A program made the position numbers and the translations under genes. This document shows, in pieces, positions 14,169 through 23,507 of a stretch of 23,513 bases of DNA (its first letter is position 1; each line of letters opens with the position of its first letter). The notes under the pieces are model-generated. The model had not been told where the DNA came from, made no database searches, and saw only the letters and a program-made list of their open reading frames with translations. Source of the stretch: a virus; the IMG/VR virus record IMGVR_UViG_3300044981_000305, positions 1-23,513 of that record, one strand, 5' to 3'.

Positions 14169-14855
14169 ATGCCAAAGTTCGAAAGCCCAATTAGTTCTAA
14201 ACAAATCAATAGTCCTCCAATGAAGGATTTTAGAGTGCCAGATGAAAGTGGATTTAACCCACCTCCTCCGCCTCCACCACATCGTCATGTCCAAGAGATG
14301 CAACCACCACCTTTTGATCCAGTAGCCATGAGAGAGTTTGAGGCTTCTATGCAGCCTCAACGAGCGCCCCTCCCAATGAAAGAAATGAGCGATGTAGAGA
14401 GGCAGATTTTTGAGGCTAAGAAAGCCAAGAGAGAGGGAAAGGAAAGATTGTCAGACGGTGCCAAACGTCGTATTGAGATGTTGATTGGTATGACGCGTAT
14501 GACCAAGACCATTGACATCGAAGGTAATAATTTTAGCCTGCAAACATTACAAAATAGAGAGGCTCGAGAAGCTTTGGTAGCTGCGGCTGACTATGATGGT
14601 ACGGTACAATTTTCTTTTGAGTACTCTAAGCAATTACTGGCTCGCTCCCTAACACAAATAGCTGGCATCAGTTTTTCAGATTTTATCTCGTCCCATGATT
14701 TAGAAGATAAACTAAACTTTGTAGAGGACCTCCCACAAGCACTTTTCACCAGATTATATAATGAATATGTAGCGCTAGACGATGAATCAAGAGCTAAGTT
14801 TTCTCCTAAAACTGAAAATCAGGTGAAGGAGGTAGTAGAAGACCTAAAAAAATAA
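14169..14855 (+). CDS. Tail assembly chaperone, unshifted product (gpG-like role)
   Basis: The 228-aa protein lies between tube and tape measure, the standard position of tail assembly chaperones. After a disordered N-terminus with seven consecutive prolines (31-37), the folded part (about 70-228) has a pattern familiar from these chaperones: RRIEMLIGMTRMTKTIDIEG, NFSLQTLQNREAREAL, then LLARSLTQIAGISF and a mostly helical, acidic end. The role is to bind and keep soluble the tape measure while the tail is built. The gene ends in GAC CTA AAA AAA TAA, where a -1 slip would continue into the next frame to give a longer fusion of about 345 aa. Both forms are normally needed, as with lambda gpG and gpGT. 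The name is a role, not a sequence-proven orthologue. Confidence 0.8.
   Translation: MPKFESPISSKQINSPPMKDFRVPDESGFNPPPPPPPHRHVQEMQPPPFDPVAMREFEASMQPQRAPLPMKEMSDVERQIFEAKKAKREGKERLSDGAKRRIEMLIGMTRMTKTIDIEGNNFSLQTLQNREAREALVAAADYDGTVQFSFEYSKQLLARSLTQIAGISFSDFISSHDLEDKLNFVEDLPQALFTRLYNEYVALDDESRAKFSPKTENQVKEVVEDLKK
14826..14852 (+). promoter_or_regulatory. Programmed -1 frameshift site with upstream Shine-Dalgarno-like stimulator
   Basis: A AAA AAA (14846-14852) stands in the correct register: zero-frame codons are CTA AAA AAA TAA. Twelve nt upstream is AAGGAGGT (14826-14833), a perfect complement to the 3' end of 16S rRNA. There is no start codon at a usable distance from it. In E. coli dnaX the same combination, a Shine-Dalgarno-like sequence about 10 nt before A AAA AAG, promotes -1 slippage. 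The -1 frame is open from 14852 to 15205. I saw no obvious strong hairpin just downstream. Confidence 0.82.
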
Positions 14856-15205
14856 TAAATGAACCGGAACATCGTTTTACTTGGGAATTGTGCAAGATTT
14901 ACCGTAAGTTACCCAATGATCCATTCATTATAGATATGGACCCGGTTCTCAAATTATGGTTATACCATCATTGGTTAGGCGATCAAAGAGATGATGCCGA
15001 ACTAGCTAAAAATCACGCATATCTATTAGGATCTTTCTCGAATCCTGAGGCTGTCAAAGAAATGATGAATGATAATAAGCATGAATCTTCCGATGAGGAT
15101 ATGGAAGAGTCGATGAAGATGGTAATGGAGACCGATGTACGTAAGCTGGAAGGCGGGCAAACTCCTAAAAGAAGAAGACGCAGAAGAGCAACTTTGAAGG
15201 AATAA
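14852..15205 (+). CDS. Tail assembly chaperone frameshift extension (gpT-like role)
   Basis: This frame is -1 relative to the preceding gene and is open right through the slippery site, giving 117 residues to be fused after residue 228. It lacks a good start of its own: the first candidates are a TTG at 14888 with no proper ribosome site and an ATG at 14936, well into the conserved-looking part. The first half is compact and aromatic (WELCKIYRKLPNDPF, LKLWLYHHWLGDQ), suiting a small folded domain; the second half is acidic (SSDEDMEESM) and ends in KRRRRRR. In the known lambda system the extension binds the tube or tape measure. It ends 3 nt before the tape measure ATG. Being made as a fusion is inferred from sequence, not shown. 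Confidence 0.75.
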   Translation: MINEPEHRFTWELCKIYRKLPNDPFIIDMDPVLKLWLYHHWLGDQRDDAELAKNHAYLLGSFSNPEAVKEMMNDNKHESSDEDMEESMKMVMETDVRKLEGGQTPKRRRRRRATLKE

Positions 15206-15208
15206 TAA

Positions 15209-17467
15209 ATGGCCGATCCAACCACAACACCCACAGATCCAACAGCGCCCGTTATGCCGGATGTAGCTGCTACACAGAATGCTACTGCTGCTTATGAAGA
15301 GTATGGTAATGCTGCGCGCAAAGTAATTGAATATGAAAGGCAGCATCGAGACAGCTTGCATTTAAGTAGTGCGGCCATGGGTTTTGCTACTACCGCAGCG
15401 GTAGGTGCTGCCAGTGGATTCAGTCAATTGGCTCACGTTGATATGTCCAGGGTCAATACTTACACCAAACAGTTTGATGAGCTCGGTAATATTCTAACTA
15501 AAAATGGCACTATTGTTAAACTTTCTGTTGACAGCATGAATACATTAAAAAATGCTGTTGGAGCTATAGGAGGCTCTACTGTTGCAGGGATGACTGAAGC
15601 GATGAAAGGTGGAACTGAAGGATTGATTGCTTATGGCAAACAATTAGCGGCAGTAGCTGATCAACAGGTTATAACGCGAGAATCCATGATTCAAACCATG
15701 GCTACCACAGGTGATTTGAGTGGATTGTATGCAAAAACTAAATATGATCTTTCTCAGCTCAACGCTATGTCTAAAAAAGTTACAGACTCTCAAATATTAG
15801 CAGATGGCGCCACTAAGATAGGTATTGAAACTGCACGAAATTGGCAAGCACAATTATTTACCATACCTGGCGTGCAAAAAGAATTAATAGAAAATACGGG
15901 TAGAATGACGGCAAAAACGGACTTCTTTACCAAAACTGTCCAATTTGCCAAGGGAGCTGGCCGAGATTACAGTACTATGATTCAGGATATGACCGTCGCT
16001 ACCAAAGAGATGGGCATGTCTCAAGAAAAGGCTTTCCAATATACAGCAAGAATGACTGAGGCTGCCGAAGTAATGGGAGTGCCGGTGGATGATTTACGTA
16101 TGGCCGTCAATTCATCGGCAGAGGCTTTTCAAGCCTACGCTTCGGGAGGTGAAAACGCAACCAGTGTGACAGATGGTTTGCAAGAATCTATGACTGAATA
16201 CATTAAGTCTCTCAAAGATTCTGGTGTTCCGATGGCCTCAGCTATTAACTTAGGTAAGGAATTGGCTGGCACTTTGGGTAGTATGGGCTTAGCTCAAAAA
16301 TCTTTCTTGTCTTCTTCCACGGGCGGCCCTGGCGGAATGATGGGGGCTTTCAAGATTGAAGAGATGCTCAAAAAGGGAAACATCCAAGGCGTCCTCGAGA
16401 AACAAAGAGAAGCTATGGAAAAAATGCTAGGCCCCATCGTTTCTACCGAAGAAGCTGCTAGTAGCGAAGCTTCGGCTCAAAAAATGACTAAACAGATTAT
16501 GCTCCTCAGACAGGGTCCTCTTGGCCAATATGCCAAGAGTGATGCCGAGGCAGAAGATCTCTTAGATGCTATGAAAACCGGAGGGGGTCTTAGTGCCATT
16601 GGTAAGGGTAAAACGGCATTGGGGGATGTTAATAACAATCTAACTTTGCAGAAGGCTATTGAACAAGGAAACAAACTAGCTCAAACTACGGATACTAGCG
16701 TCTCTAAAATAGAGGCCATGATCAGACAGGCCCAACTAAGAGCTGGTATGGATGTAGGAAGTAAAATAGGCCAGTTTACAGCACGTTCTGCTACTCGTAG
16801 TGGAGCTGGAGAGGGTATTCATCCAGAGTTACAAGCAGATTTACGTCGAGGCGAGCGAGAGGCAGGCTCTTCTTCTGCTTTGGAATCTGCCCAAGCCCTC
16901 AAAGACTTGAAAGGCATTCCAGCTTCCATAGGTATTTTGGCTAGGGCCGTGGTAGATGGTATCAAAAGTGGAGATAGCAAAAAAATAAGTACTAGTACCA
17001 GGGCAATGGATCAGGGACTTACTAATTGGAAAGAAGCTATCTCCAATATGTCAGACGCAGATATGCAAAAATCTCAACAAGCACAAATGGCGAATAAAGC
17101 AGAAGGATTATTTGGAGCTGCCGTACAGGATATGAGTGGCCCAACTGCAAATCTATCTGCTCCACAAACTGGGGGAGATATTTTTGGTGGGGGTATTGGT
17201 CAAGGATATACTCCCGCTGGAAGGCAAGTAGGCCAAGCTGTTCAATCACCCAAGGGTGATGAAGATACTTTTGGTGGTAAGGGATCTAAAGCAGGGGGCG
17301 CTACTGCCGTTTCCACCACGATGCAATCCAATCAACCTATACCAGTTATGTTAGCCGATGGCAGCAGCATCACAGTCAACTTTACAGGTAAGTGCCCACA
17401 TTGCAACTGGAATATTCATTCTACTGAATCTGCCAGAAGTGTAAGCCCACAATCTAGTAACGGATAA
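15209..17467 (+). CDS. Tape measure protein
   Basis: The 752-aa product follows the chaperone pair and is mainly helical, Ala/Met/Gln/Lys-rich, with a mildly hydrophobic Ala/Gly stretch near 55-75. It fits a tape measure protein, which runs inside the tube, sets its length and is ejected ahead of the DNA. By the usual rule of about 0.15 nm per residue it predicts a tail near 110 nm. A Gly/Pro-rich linker (about 640-710) leads to a short C-terminal domain with a beta hairpin (PVMLADGSSITVNF) and CPHCNWNIH (729-737), holding the protein's only two cysteines. The ribosome site is GAAGGAA (15196-15202). No lysozyme or peptidase motif was seen. Confidence 0.8.
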   Translation: MADPTTTPTDPTAPVMPDVAATQNATAAYEEYGNAARKVIEYERQHRDSLHLSSAAMGFATTAAVGAASGFSQLAHVDMSRVNTYTKQFDELGNILTKNGTIVKLSVDSMNTLKNAVGAIGGSTVAGMTEAMKGGTEGLIAYGKQLAAVADQQVITRESMIQTMATTGDLSGLYAKTKYDLSQLNAMSKKVTDSQILADGATKIGIETARNWQAQLFTIPGVQKELIENTGRMTAKTDFFTKTVQFAKGAGRDYSTMIQDMTVATKEMGMSQEKAFQYTARMTEAAEVMGVPVDDLRMAVNSSAEAFQAYASGGENATSVTDGLQESMTEYIKSLKDSGVPMASAINLGKELAGTLGSMGLAQKSFLSSSTGGPGGMMGAFKIEEMLKKGNIQGVLEKQREAMEKMLGPIVSTEEAASSEASAQKMTKQIMLLRQGPLGQYAKSDAEAEDLLDAMKTGGGLSAIGKGKTALGDVNNNLTLQKAIEQGNKLAQTTDTSVSKIEAMIRQAQLRAGMDVGSKIGQFTARSATRSGAGEGIHPELQADLRRGEREAGSSSALESAQALKDLKGIPASIGILARAVVDGIKSGDSKKISTSTRAMDQGLTNWKEAISNMSDADMQKSQQAQMANKAEGLFGAAVQDMSGPTANLSAPQTGGDIFGGGIGQGYTPAGRQVGQAVQSPKGDEDTFGGKGSKAGGATAVSTTMQSNQPIPVMLADGSSITVNFTGKCPHCNWNIHSTESARSVSPQSSNG

Positions 17468-17482
17468 AACAAGGATTTTCTT

Positions 17483-18421
17483 ATGGCTACCTTTTCTCTT
17501 AACTCAGCTACGCAAGGTACTAACAGTCTTGCTGCCTCTCTTAACTCAGCTGATCCTGTTACGCAAGCGCAACTTGCCTCTAGCGGATCTTTGGCTTCTT
17601 CTACGCCAGTAGGTAGCGGTAATGACTTGCCTTACGCACAAATTGTACCAAGCGTCAATGCTCAAATTGTTAGAAACATCATTACTTGGTATGTTCCTCA
17701 ATTTGGTACCGTACAGATGTTTATCAATCCACAAAATATTACTTATAATCACAAAAAGCTAATCAACAAAGATAGAACTAAGGGTGGATATACTTTACAA
17801 TATTGGGGAGAGGAATTGAGCACTCTCAATATCTCGGGAACCACAGGTAGTTCGGGTATTGAAGGCATTAATATGTTATATGAGATTTATCGTGCAGAAC
17901 AATATGCTTTTGATGCGGTGGGTTTAACCTTGGCTGCCAATAACGCTGCTGCGGATGTTTCTAATAATATTTCAGTTGGTGTGGGCGGAGCCATAGGGCA
18001 AGTCTTTGGTGGTACTAATTTAGTGTCAGGATCCAATACCGCTGGTATTCTAGGTGGTATATTAGGATTGAACTCACCACTTAATACTTTGTCAGCTAGA
18101 AATATTCCTACTTTGGCTTCTTTGGCTTTTGCGGTGGAAATGTATTATAATGGCTGGGTGTATCGAGGATTTTTTGAGAGTATGACGGTCACGGAAAGAG
18201 CTGACAACTTCTTACTAGATTACCAAATGCTCTTTACTGTTACTCAAAGAAGAGGATATAGGACTAATTACTTTCCTTGGTCGGAAAGTCCGGTCAGTGG
18301 AGCTAGCAGCTATACCACCCCCGGTTCTTTCAGTGGTTATACAGTTGCTAATACTAATACGGGTGTAAATATTGGTGTAGCCAATCAATCTTTGGCAAGT
18401 ACATTAATTGATTTATTGTAA
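17483..18421 (+). CDS. Baseplate protein next to the hub (XkdP/gp53-like by position)
   Basis: The 312-aa protein lies between tape measure and hub, the place of LysM/XkdP- or gp53-type baseplate proteins that link tube and hub. A disordered Ser/Ala-rich N-terminus (1-50) is followed by a conserved-looking core: MFINPQNITYNHKKLI, then RTKGGYTLQYWGEEL and an ISGTTGSSG turn (about 79-125). A later strand pair (MYYNGWVYRGFFESMTVTE, near 225-243) and DYQMLFTVTQRRGY complete a beta sandwich. A hydrophobic Gly/Ala/Asn segment (about 150-200) is inserted between. No LysM domain is visible. The ribosome site AAGGA (17471-17475) lies 7 nt before the ATG. The role is inferred from order and fold pattern; tube-initiator protein is the main alternative. 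Confidence 0.6.
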   Translation: MATFSLNSATQGTNSLAASLNSADPVTQAQLASSGSLASSTPVGSGNDLPYAQIVPSVNAQIVRNIITWYVPQFGTVQMFINPQNITYNHKKLINKDRTKGGYTLQYWGEELSTLNISGTTGSSGIEGINMLYEIYRAEQYAFDAVGLTLAANNAAADVSNNISVGVGGAIGQVFGGTNLVSGSNTAGILGGILGLNSPLNTLSARNIPTLASLAFAVEMYYNGWVYRGFFESMTVTERADNFLLDYQMLFTVTQRRGYRTNYFPWSESPVSGASSYTTPGSFSGYTVANTNTGVNIGVANQSLASTLIDLL

Positions 18422-18435
18422 GGGGATATGTATAA

Positions 18436-21400
18436 ATGTCTGATTTTTTAGGTTTGTTAGGGAATGCTATAAGTTCTCAATTTGGATTAGCCACCAGTGA
18501 TACCACTTCATTGAATGAGGTAATTGATGGGCAACAACTTAGCACTGGCAGTCTTGGTGGTATAGCTTCTCAATTCGATCAGTCCATAGAACGTAGATAT
18601 ACAGAAGAAGGTTATTTACGCAGAGATCCTTATGAGACAGACCCTCGTTTATCCGAGGTTTTGTGGCAGCAGCCTAGTGCTACCGTCTTATTCAAGAAAA
18701 AGATGTTTTCTTCTATTGCAGAAAATTATCGCCCTGACTTTATGGATCAAGACGAAAAATTGTACTATAAGGCTATGTGCCTGCTCTTCCAAAACAAATG
18801 TACACAAATTGCGGCTCTTGAACAATTGAGCAAAATTTCGCAAGTTACAGCTGCGGTGGGCAGCATCGCTCAACAATTATTGCCGGTCATTGTGACTTTG
18901 GCCGATCAAGCCAACAACGGTTATGCCACAGGCAGCGGAACTGGTTTATTTTCTAATGGCAATCCCTTTGCCCCATCAGATGCCACCAGTTTTTTCCAAA
19001 CGGTAGATAGACTGCGAGTGTTGCAAGCTTATAATTTTACCTCCCCCTACACTAGTTGGATTACCGATCCTACCGATCTATTTCAATCCACTTTTGGCCC
19101 CGGTACGGGTGTCATTGAAATAACTAATTTTACTAGCCTCAACACTACTACTAGTGTGGATATTTTAAGTCCAGGCGGTTTTACACTTTCTATTTCCGAT
19201 CCCTATGAGTCAATGTTGATTACTGATTATGATATCGAAATAGCGCTTAGTGATGCCACTAATGCTTATTATAATAACCAAGCTATTTCACAGGGTGTAG
19301 TAGCGGCCAATCAAACTATTACTCAGCAACAAAATATGCTTAATCAGGCTCGTAGTTCTAGAAATGCCAGCCCTATTTCTTTCAATGTCGATCCTAATAC
19401 TATTTTAGGGCAGCCTATTACTGCCATCATCGATAGTTTAGGTTTAGAGATACCTTTTACTTATAATGCATTTGGTGGTTTAATAGGTTCCAGCAGCGCA
19501 GTGTCGGTACCAGCCGATTATTTGCGCGGTGGTAATTTGGCAGGATACAATGGCCTAGATGACGGTACATTGCCTATCGGCCCTGATAGCAATATCGTTC
19601 CGCTCTTTGGCAGTAGTGAATTGTCTTTGTTCAACGCTATTATTACTGCTACTTTCCAGCAACTGACTTTGTTGCAAAACACGTCCACTAACTATGTGGC
19701 ACAAAATCAACTGACCAATTACGCCCGTAAAAAATTGCGTTTCAATTTTTCTGGTTTGCTAATCATTCAACCTATGGATACTGTACATATCTATATGAAC
19801 TCACGTAGCCAATACGATGCCAAAGTTTTGTCAGGACTACAACAGATGTTTAGTGGTGTGGGTATTCTAGGCAACCTCAACGATATGGCTACCTCATTGG
19901 TTAATCAGGTTGATACTCTGCTTAATCCCTCTGGCAATATTGCTATGCAAGCTGAAAAATCTATTTATGTCGGCCCTGATTTTCCTAATTATTTGTGGGC
20001 TCTGTTGCGAACACAATTCGTGACAGAAATAGAGGGCACCCATGTCTTTGCGGGCGTAGTGGAGCACGCTAATGACAACTGGGTAGATGGCAAATTCACC
20101 ATGAACATAGATGGCAAAGACAACACTGCCTACTTCGATCAAGGTAAAATAAATTTCAAGCCAGGTGTGGATGCATTCAATGGTTTGATTTTTGATCCGC
20201 TTACCCCTTTCAAGTCCAACTTTGATAGCTTCACGGGTAATGCTTCGGCCCCCGTTACTTCTCAGAATTCTTCTAACACGCCACAGCTTTTAGATGAGAA
20301 TATGTATCTCTTGTCGGAGACAGCTTCTGGTTCTCTGGTACGATATAAACAAGGGGCTTTGTTTGGAGAGAAAGCTACACAAGGTAACTACATCCAGGAC
20401 CAAAATATTGATCCAGCCACTGGACGTCTGACCAAGATCTTTTATGCTCCCGATGGGTTGGTTTATAAGTGGAAACAAGGTATTGGTATTTTTGCACAGT
20501 CTGGCAGCACCGCCACTCTCAATGATCCCAATCTGGTAGGTAATCCTAATATTTTCAACGAACCTTTTGCTGGCCTGGATGTAATGAATGTCCTATCCTT
20601 GTTAATTGCAGGCGTCCCTTACAATTATGCCACTTACTTCAAGGCTACTTCTAATTTCAATGGTTTCACTGGCGATCCGAACAGTAAACAATCCAACTCT
20701 AATTCCTTTATGGATTCTTTGAGGCTTAATTTGGTGAAGACTAATACCTTGTGGGGAAATTTTATTCCCTTCAAGACTTTGACTATGAACGAGGCTGCTA
20801 TCGCTCAGTCTATGCAAGCTCAATTCACCGCTACTCAAATCAATTCTGATTTGGACAAAAAGCTTCAACAGTTTTCTAATTATCAAACTCAACTAGTAGC
20901 TTTGGGAGCTATCAACGCCCTATCCAATTCTAGAAATATTTCTACGCCAGCTGAGAGCGGTGTCCTGGCTCAACAAAAAAGCACCTTGCTAGCCCAGGTC
21001 ACCAATTTACAAACAAGCATCCAAGGTTCTATTCAAGCACTGCAAGCTGCCTCCACTCAATTTTCTAGCCAAACTGGGACTGGCCCTGCCGATGCCACTA
21101 ATTATCTAACCAATGGTACCAACGATCCTTCTGATAGCCAAGCTCGTAAAACCATTCGTCGAGAAATTAATTATTTGACCAGGCGTATGTCTTATGACGT
21201 TCGTGCCAATGAAGACAAGAATCTTTTTATAGTAGACGATTATTATGATGTGGATTATGACATCGCTGCCTTCAACTCTTCTTTGACAGATGGCTTGAAA
21301 TTGTATAGCAATACTTACACTAGCGCTCGTGAAAATATTCAGACGGCAGCTGACCTACTGAACTTGGAAGTCTTTGCTGACTCACAAGGGCACATTCGAG

Positions 21401-23496
21401 TTAGACCACCACAATATAATAGGATGCCCAGCTCCGTCTTTTATCGTATGTTGTACCTTAAGCAAACTTTGGGCATTCAAGTTTTCCCAGACTTCCTCAA
21501 TAATTTGCTGACTAATCAGTTAAGCAGCTTACAAACACAGATCGAAATACTGGAAGATCAAATACGATTAGATTGCGCTATCTTGAATAAGTATCCCAGT
21601 TTGGATGTTACTGGCGATCAGGCAGCTCAAACATTTCTTGTCTCCTTCAACCCCCAGGGTGCTACTTTCGGATTTTTGTCTAATGGTGCTACCGATAGCA
21701 TTGGCGACATTAACAACCTAGTACAGCAGGCTAACCAAGATGTCGCCAATGCTGGTGTTAGTCAAGGGCTAGGTGATTACAGTATTATCAAAGCGGCCGG
21801 CACTTCCACTAAACAACTTTTTACCAACGCAGCTTCCTATACATATTTGTTATCGGCTCTGACGGCACAAAATCAAGCACAGGGCGGCATTCAAGGCGGT
21901 ACCAATATCAATAATCAGCCTACTACCGGTGTTTTCCAAAGCAGCTTGGTGCAAACCTTGATTACTCGCATTAGCACTAAGTCAGGACAAACAGTTAGTA
22001 GCTCTGACTATCTTACTGCGGCCGGCCCTAATCAACCGCTAGAAATAGCTACCGGACAAACTATCGATTTTTTCAAGGTGACTAGCCAGCTGACTACCTA
22101 TATGATGCAGTGGCAAACGCAAGTCAAACTTTTTTATCATACCCTCAAAAATACTGCCGAATATCGTTCTTTGGATGATGATACTACCACTGGTAATATG
22201 ATGCAGAATGCAGGTATTTTCAACAACCAAAATATTCCCGAAGTCTATGAACATATGATTGAGGACGAAACTTTTGACGATTACGGGCTTAACTCAGGTC
22301 AGCGATATGTTATCAAGACTTCTCAAATCAAAAATCTTGCTATTGGACAAAATGCACCCCCTTGGACAACGGTAGAGGTACAAGGTACCCTTTCACCTGT
22401 CTTTGATCCTGCTTCGGGTGGCGGCGGTCCTCCCGGCTTCAATAATTTTCCAGGTGGTGGTAATGGATTAGTGACTGCCTTGGCTATCGATTATGATATG
22501 TGGCGTAACTATGGTTTCAAGGATGCCAAAGTGATGCGAGTTCCCTTCTTGACGGATCCAGTTACTCAATGTGGCCCTTATGCTGCTATGGTACTGGCTC
22601 GTAATCGCTCTAACATTTTGCAGGGCACTTGCACTATTTCTGGTAATGAGTTTATGCAAGTAGGGGAGGTAGTGTACTTGGAAGATCGTAATTTACTCTT
22701 CTACATTAAATCAGTTAGACATAATTATACCGAAGGACAGTCTTTTACTACTTCTTTGGATTTAATCTATGGCCATTCCATTGGCGATTATATTCCCACC
22801 TATTTGGATACCGTAGGAAAATTGATCTATAAGAACCAAGATGTTACTAATACCATTATTCAGAGACAAGACTCTTCGGCTAATGAAAAGAATTTGGGAG
22901 TTATTCAATTATCTGGACAGCAACCCACCGCCAATATTTTATACACTGGTAGTGAGGATGATAATATTAATTCTTATTCTGCTACTAATCAGACGGTAAT
23001 CAATAATATCTTGTATACTACTAATTATGTTATTAACTCTAATGGTCAGCCAGGTAATAACGTGACTGCCGCCATTGAACTTAGAATATACTATGATAGC
23101 AACACGCCTGTTAATAGTAATTTACAAAGTATGGCTCAACAAGTGCAATCTAATTTATTAGGAAGTTCGCAGGGTGTCCAAAATCTTCCCACCGCTAATC
23201 AGCCTGTGCAAAATCAAACTTTACCACCAGGCTCTGTGACGGTGGTGACCGTTAGTATGGATAGCCAAACCGAATATCGATCACCTTCCCAGCAAGCCAT
23301 CAACGCGGCTAGAAATCAAATGGTTAACACTAGCAGCAATACAGGCCCTAGCACCCCTACTAGTTCTAGCTCACTAGCCGCTAATAATACTACTCTAAGA
23401 ACTAATTTGTATAGTTATATCATTGATTGTTGGATTACCTTTACCCCAGTGCCGGCCACCGTGTCCAGTAGCAGCACCGCTAATCCAGTCGCCTAA
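18436..23496 (+). CDS. Very large baseplate hub protein (gp27/gpD-like domains)
   Basis: The 1686-aa product contains elements of the trimeric baseplate hub that seats the spike and starts tube growth. Around 438-580 lie FSGLLIIQPMDTVHIYMN, GTHVFAGVVEHAND and a DGKFTMNIDGKDN strand, like a hub beta domain. A predicted coiled coil follows at about 790-890. A second hub-like part runs from about 916: LNLEVFADSQGHIRVRPP (near 976) and a far C-terminal domain at about 1370-1450 with CGPYAAMVLARNRS, ISGNEFMQVGEVVYL and SLDLIYGH, close in pattern to the last domain of gpD/XkdQ-type hubs. A Ser/Asn/Gln-rich tail (about 1470-1686) ends it. P2 gpD and T4 gp27 are under 400 aa, so this is a greatly enlarged version. 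The ribosome site AGGGGA (18421-18426) overlaps the previous stop. Confidence 0.72.
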   Translation: MSDFLGLLGNAISSQFGLATSDTTSLNEVIDGQQLSTGSLGGIASQFDQSIERRYTEEGYLRRDPYETDPRLSEVLWQQPSATVLFKKKMFSSIAENYRPDFMDQDEKLYYKAMCLLFQNKCTQIAALEQLSKISQVTAAVGSIAQQLLPVIVTLADQANNGYATGSGTGLFSNGNPFAPSDATSFFQTVDRLRVLQAYNFTSPYTSWITDPTDLFQSTFGPGTGVIEITNFTSLNTTTSVDILSPGGFTLSISDPYESMLITDYDIEIALSDATNAYYNNQAISQGVVAANQTITQQQNMLNQARSSRNASPISFNVDPNTILGQPITAIIDSLGLEIPFTYNAFGGLIGSSSAVSVPADYLRGGNLAGYNGLDDGTLPIGPDSNIVPLFGSSELSLFNAIITATFQQLTLLQNTSTNYVAQNQLTNYARKKLRFNFSGLLIIQPMDTVHIYMNSRSQYDAKVLSGLQQMFSGVGILGNLNDMATSLVNQVDTLLNPSGNIAMQAEKSIYVGPDFPNYLWALLRTQFVTEIEGTHVFAGVVEHANDNWVDGKFTMNIDGKDNTAYFDQGKINFKPGVDAFNGLIFDPLTPFKSNFDSFTGNASAPVTSQNSSNTPQLLDENMYLLSETASGSLVRYKQGALFGEKATQGNYIQDQNIDPATGRLTKIFYAPDGLVYKWKQGIGIFAQSGSTATLNDPNLVGNPNIFNEPFAGLDVMNVLSLLIAGVPYNYATYFKATSNFNGFTGDPNSKQSNSNSFMDSLRLNLVKTNTLWGNFIPFKTLTMNEAAIAQSMQAQFTATQINSDLDKKLQQFSNYQTQLVALGAINALSNSRNISTPAESGVLAQQKSTLLAQVTNLQTSIQGSIQALQAASTQFSSQTGTGPADATNYLTNGTNDPSDSQARKTIRREINYLTRRMSYDVRANEDKNLFIVDDYYDVDYDIAAFNSSLTDGLKLYSNTYTSARENIQTAADLLNLEVFADSQGHIRVRPPQYNRMPSSVFYRMLYLKQTLGIQVFPDFLNNLLTNQLSSLQTQIEILEDQIRLDCAILNKYPSLDVTGDQAAQTFLVSFNPQGATFGFLSNGATDSIGDINNLVQQANQDVANAGVSQGLGDYSIIKAAGTSTKQLFTNAASYTYLLSALTAQNQAQGGIQGGTNINNQPTTGVFQSSLVQTLITRISTKSGQTVSSSDYLTAAGPNQPLEIATGQTIDFFKVTSQLTTYMMQWQTQVKLFYHTLKNTAEYRSLDDDTTTGNMMQNAGIFNNQNIPEVYEHMIEDETFDDYGLNSGQRYVIKTSQIKNLAIGQNAPPWTTVEVQGTLSPVFDPASGGGGPPGFNNFPGGGNGLVTALAIDYDMWRNYGFKDAKVMRVPFLTDPVTQCGPYAAMVLARNRSNILQGTCTISGNEFMQVGEVVYLEDRNLLFYIKSVRHNYTEGQSFTTSLDLIYGHSIGDYIPTYLDTVGKLIYKNQDVTNTIIQRQDSSANEKNLGVIQLSGQQPTANILYTGSEDDNINSYSATNQTVINNILYTTNYVINSNGQPGNNVTAAIELRIYYDSNTPVNSNLQSMAQQVQSNLLGSSQGVQNLPTANQPVQNQTLPPGSVTVVTVSMDSQTEYRSPSQQAINAARNQMVNTSSNTGPSTPTSSSSLAANNTTLRTNLYSYIIDCWITFTPVPATVSSSSTANPVA

Positions 23497-23507
23497 ATGA
23501 GGAGATG

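Noticed and set aside
14846-14852. RNA-polymerase slippage at the seven-A run instead of ribosomal frameshifting
   Set aside because: Slippage usually needs longer runs (about nine or more), and the register plus upstream Shine-Dalgarno-like sequence fit ribosomal frameshifting; not fully excluded.
14859-14936. Small zero-frame reading frame starting at ATG 14859
   Set aside because: It reads about 24 codons to a TAG with no similarity to anything, and AAGGAGGT is too far upstream (25 nt); the -1 frame explains the region better.
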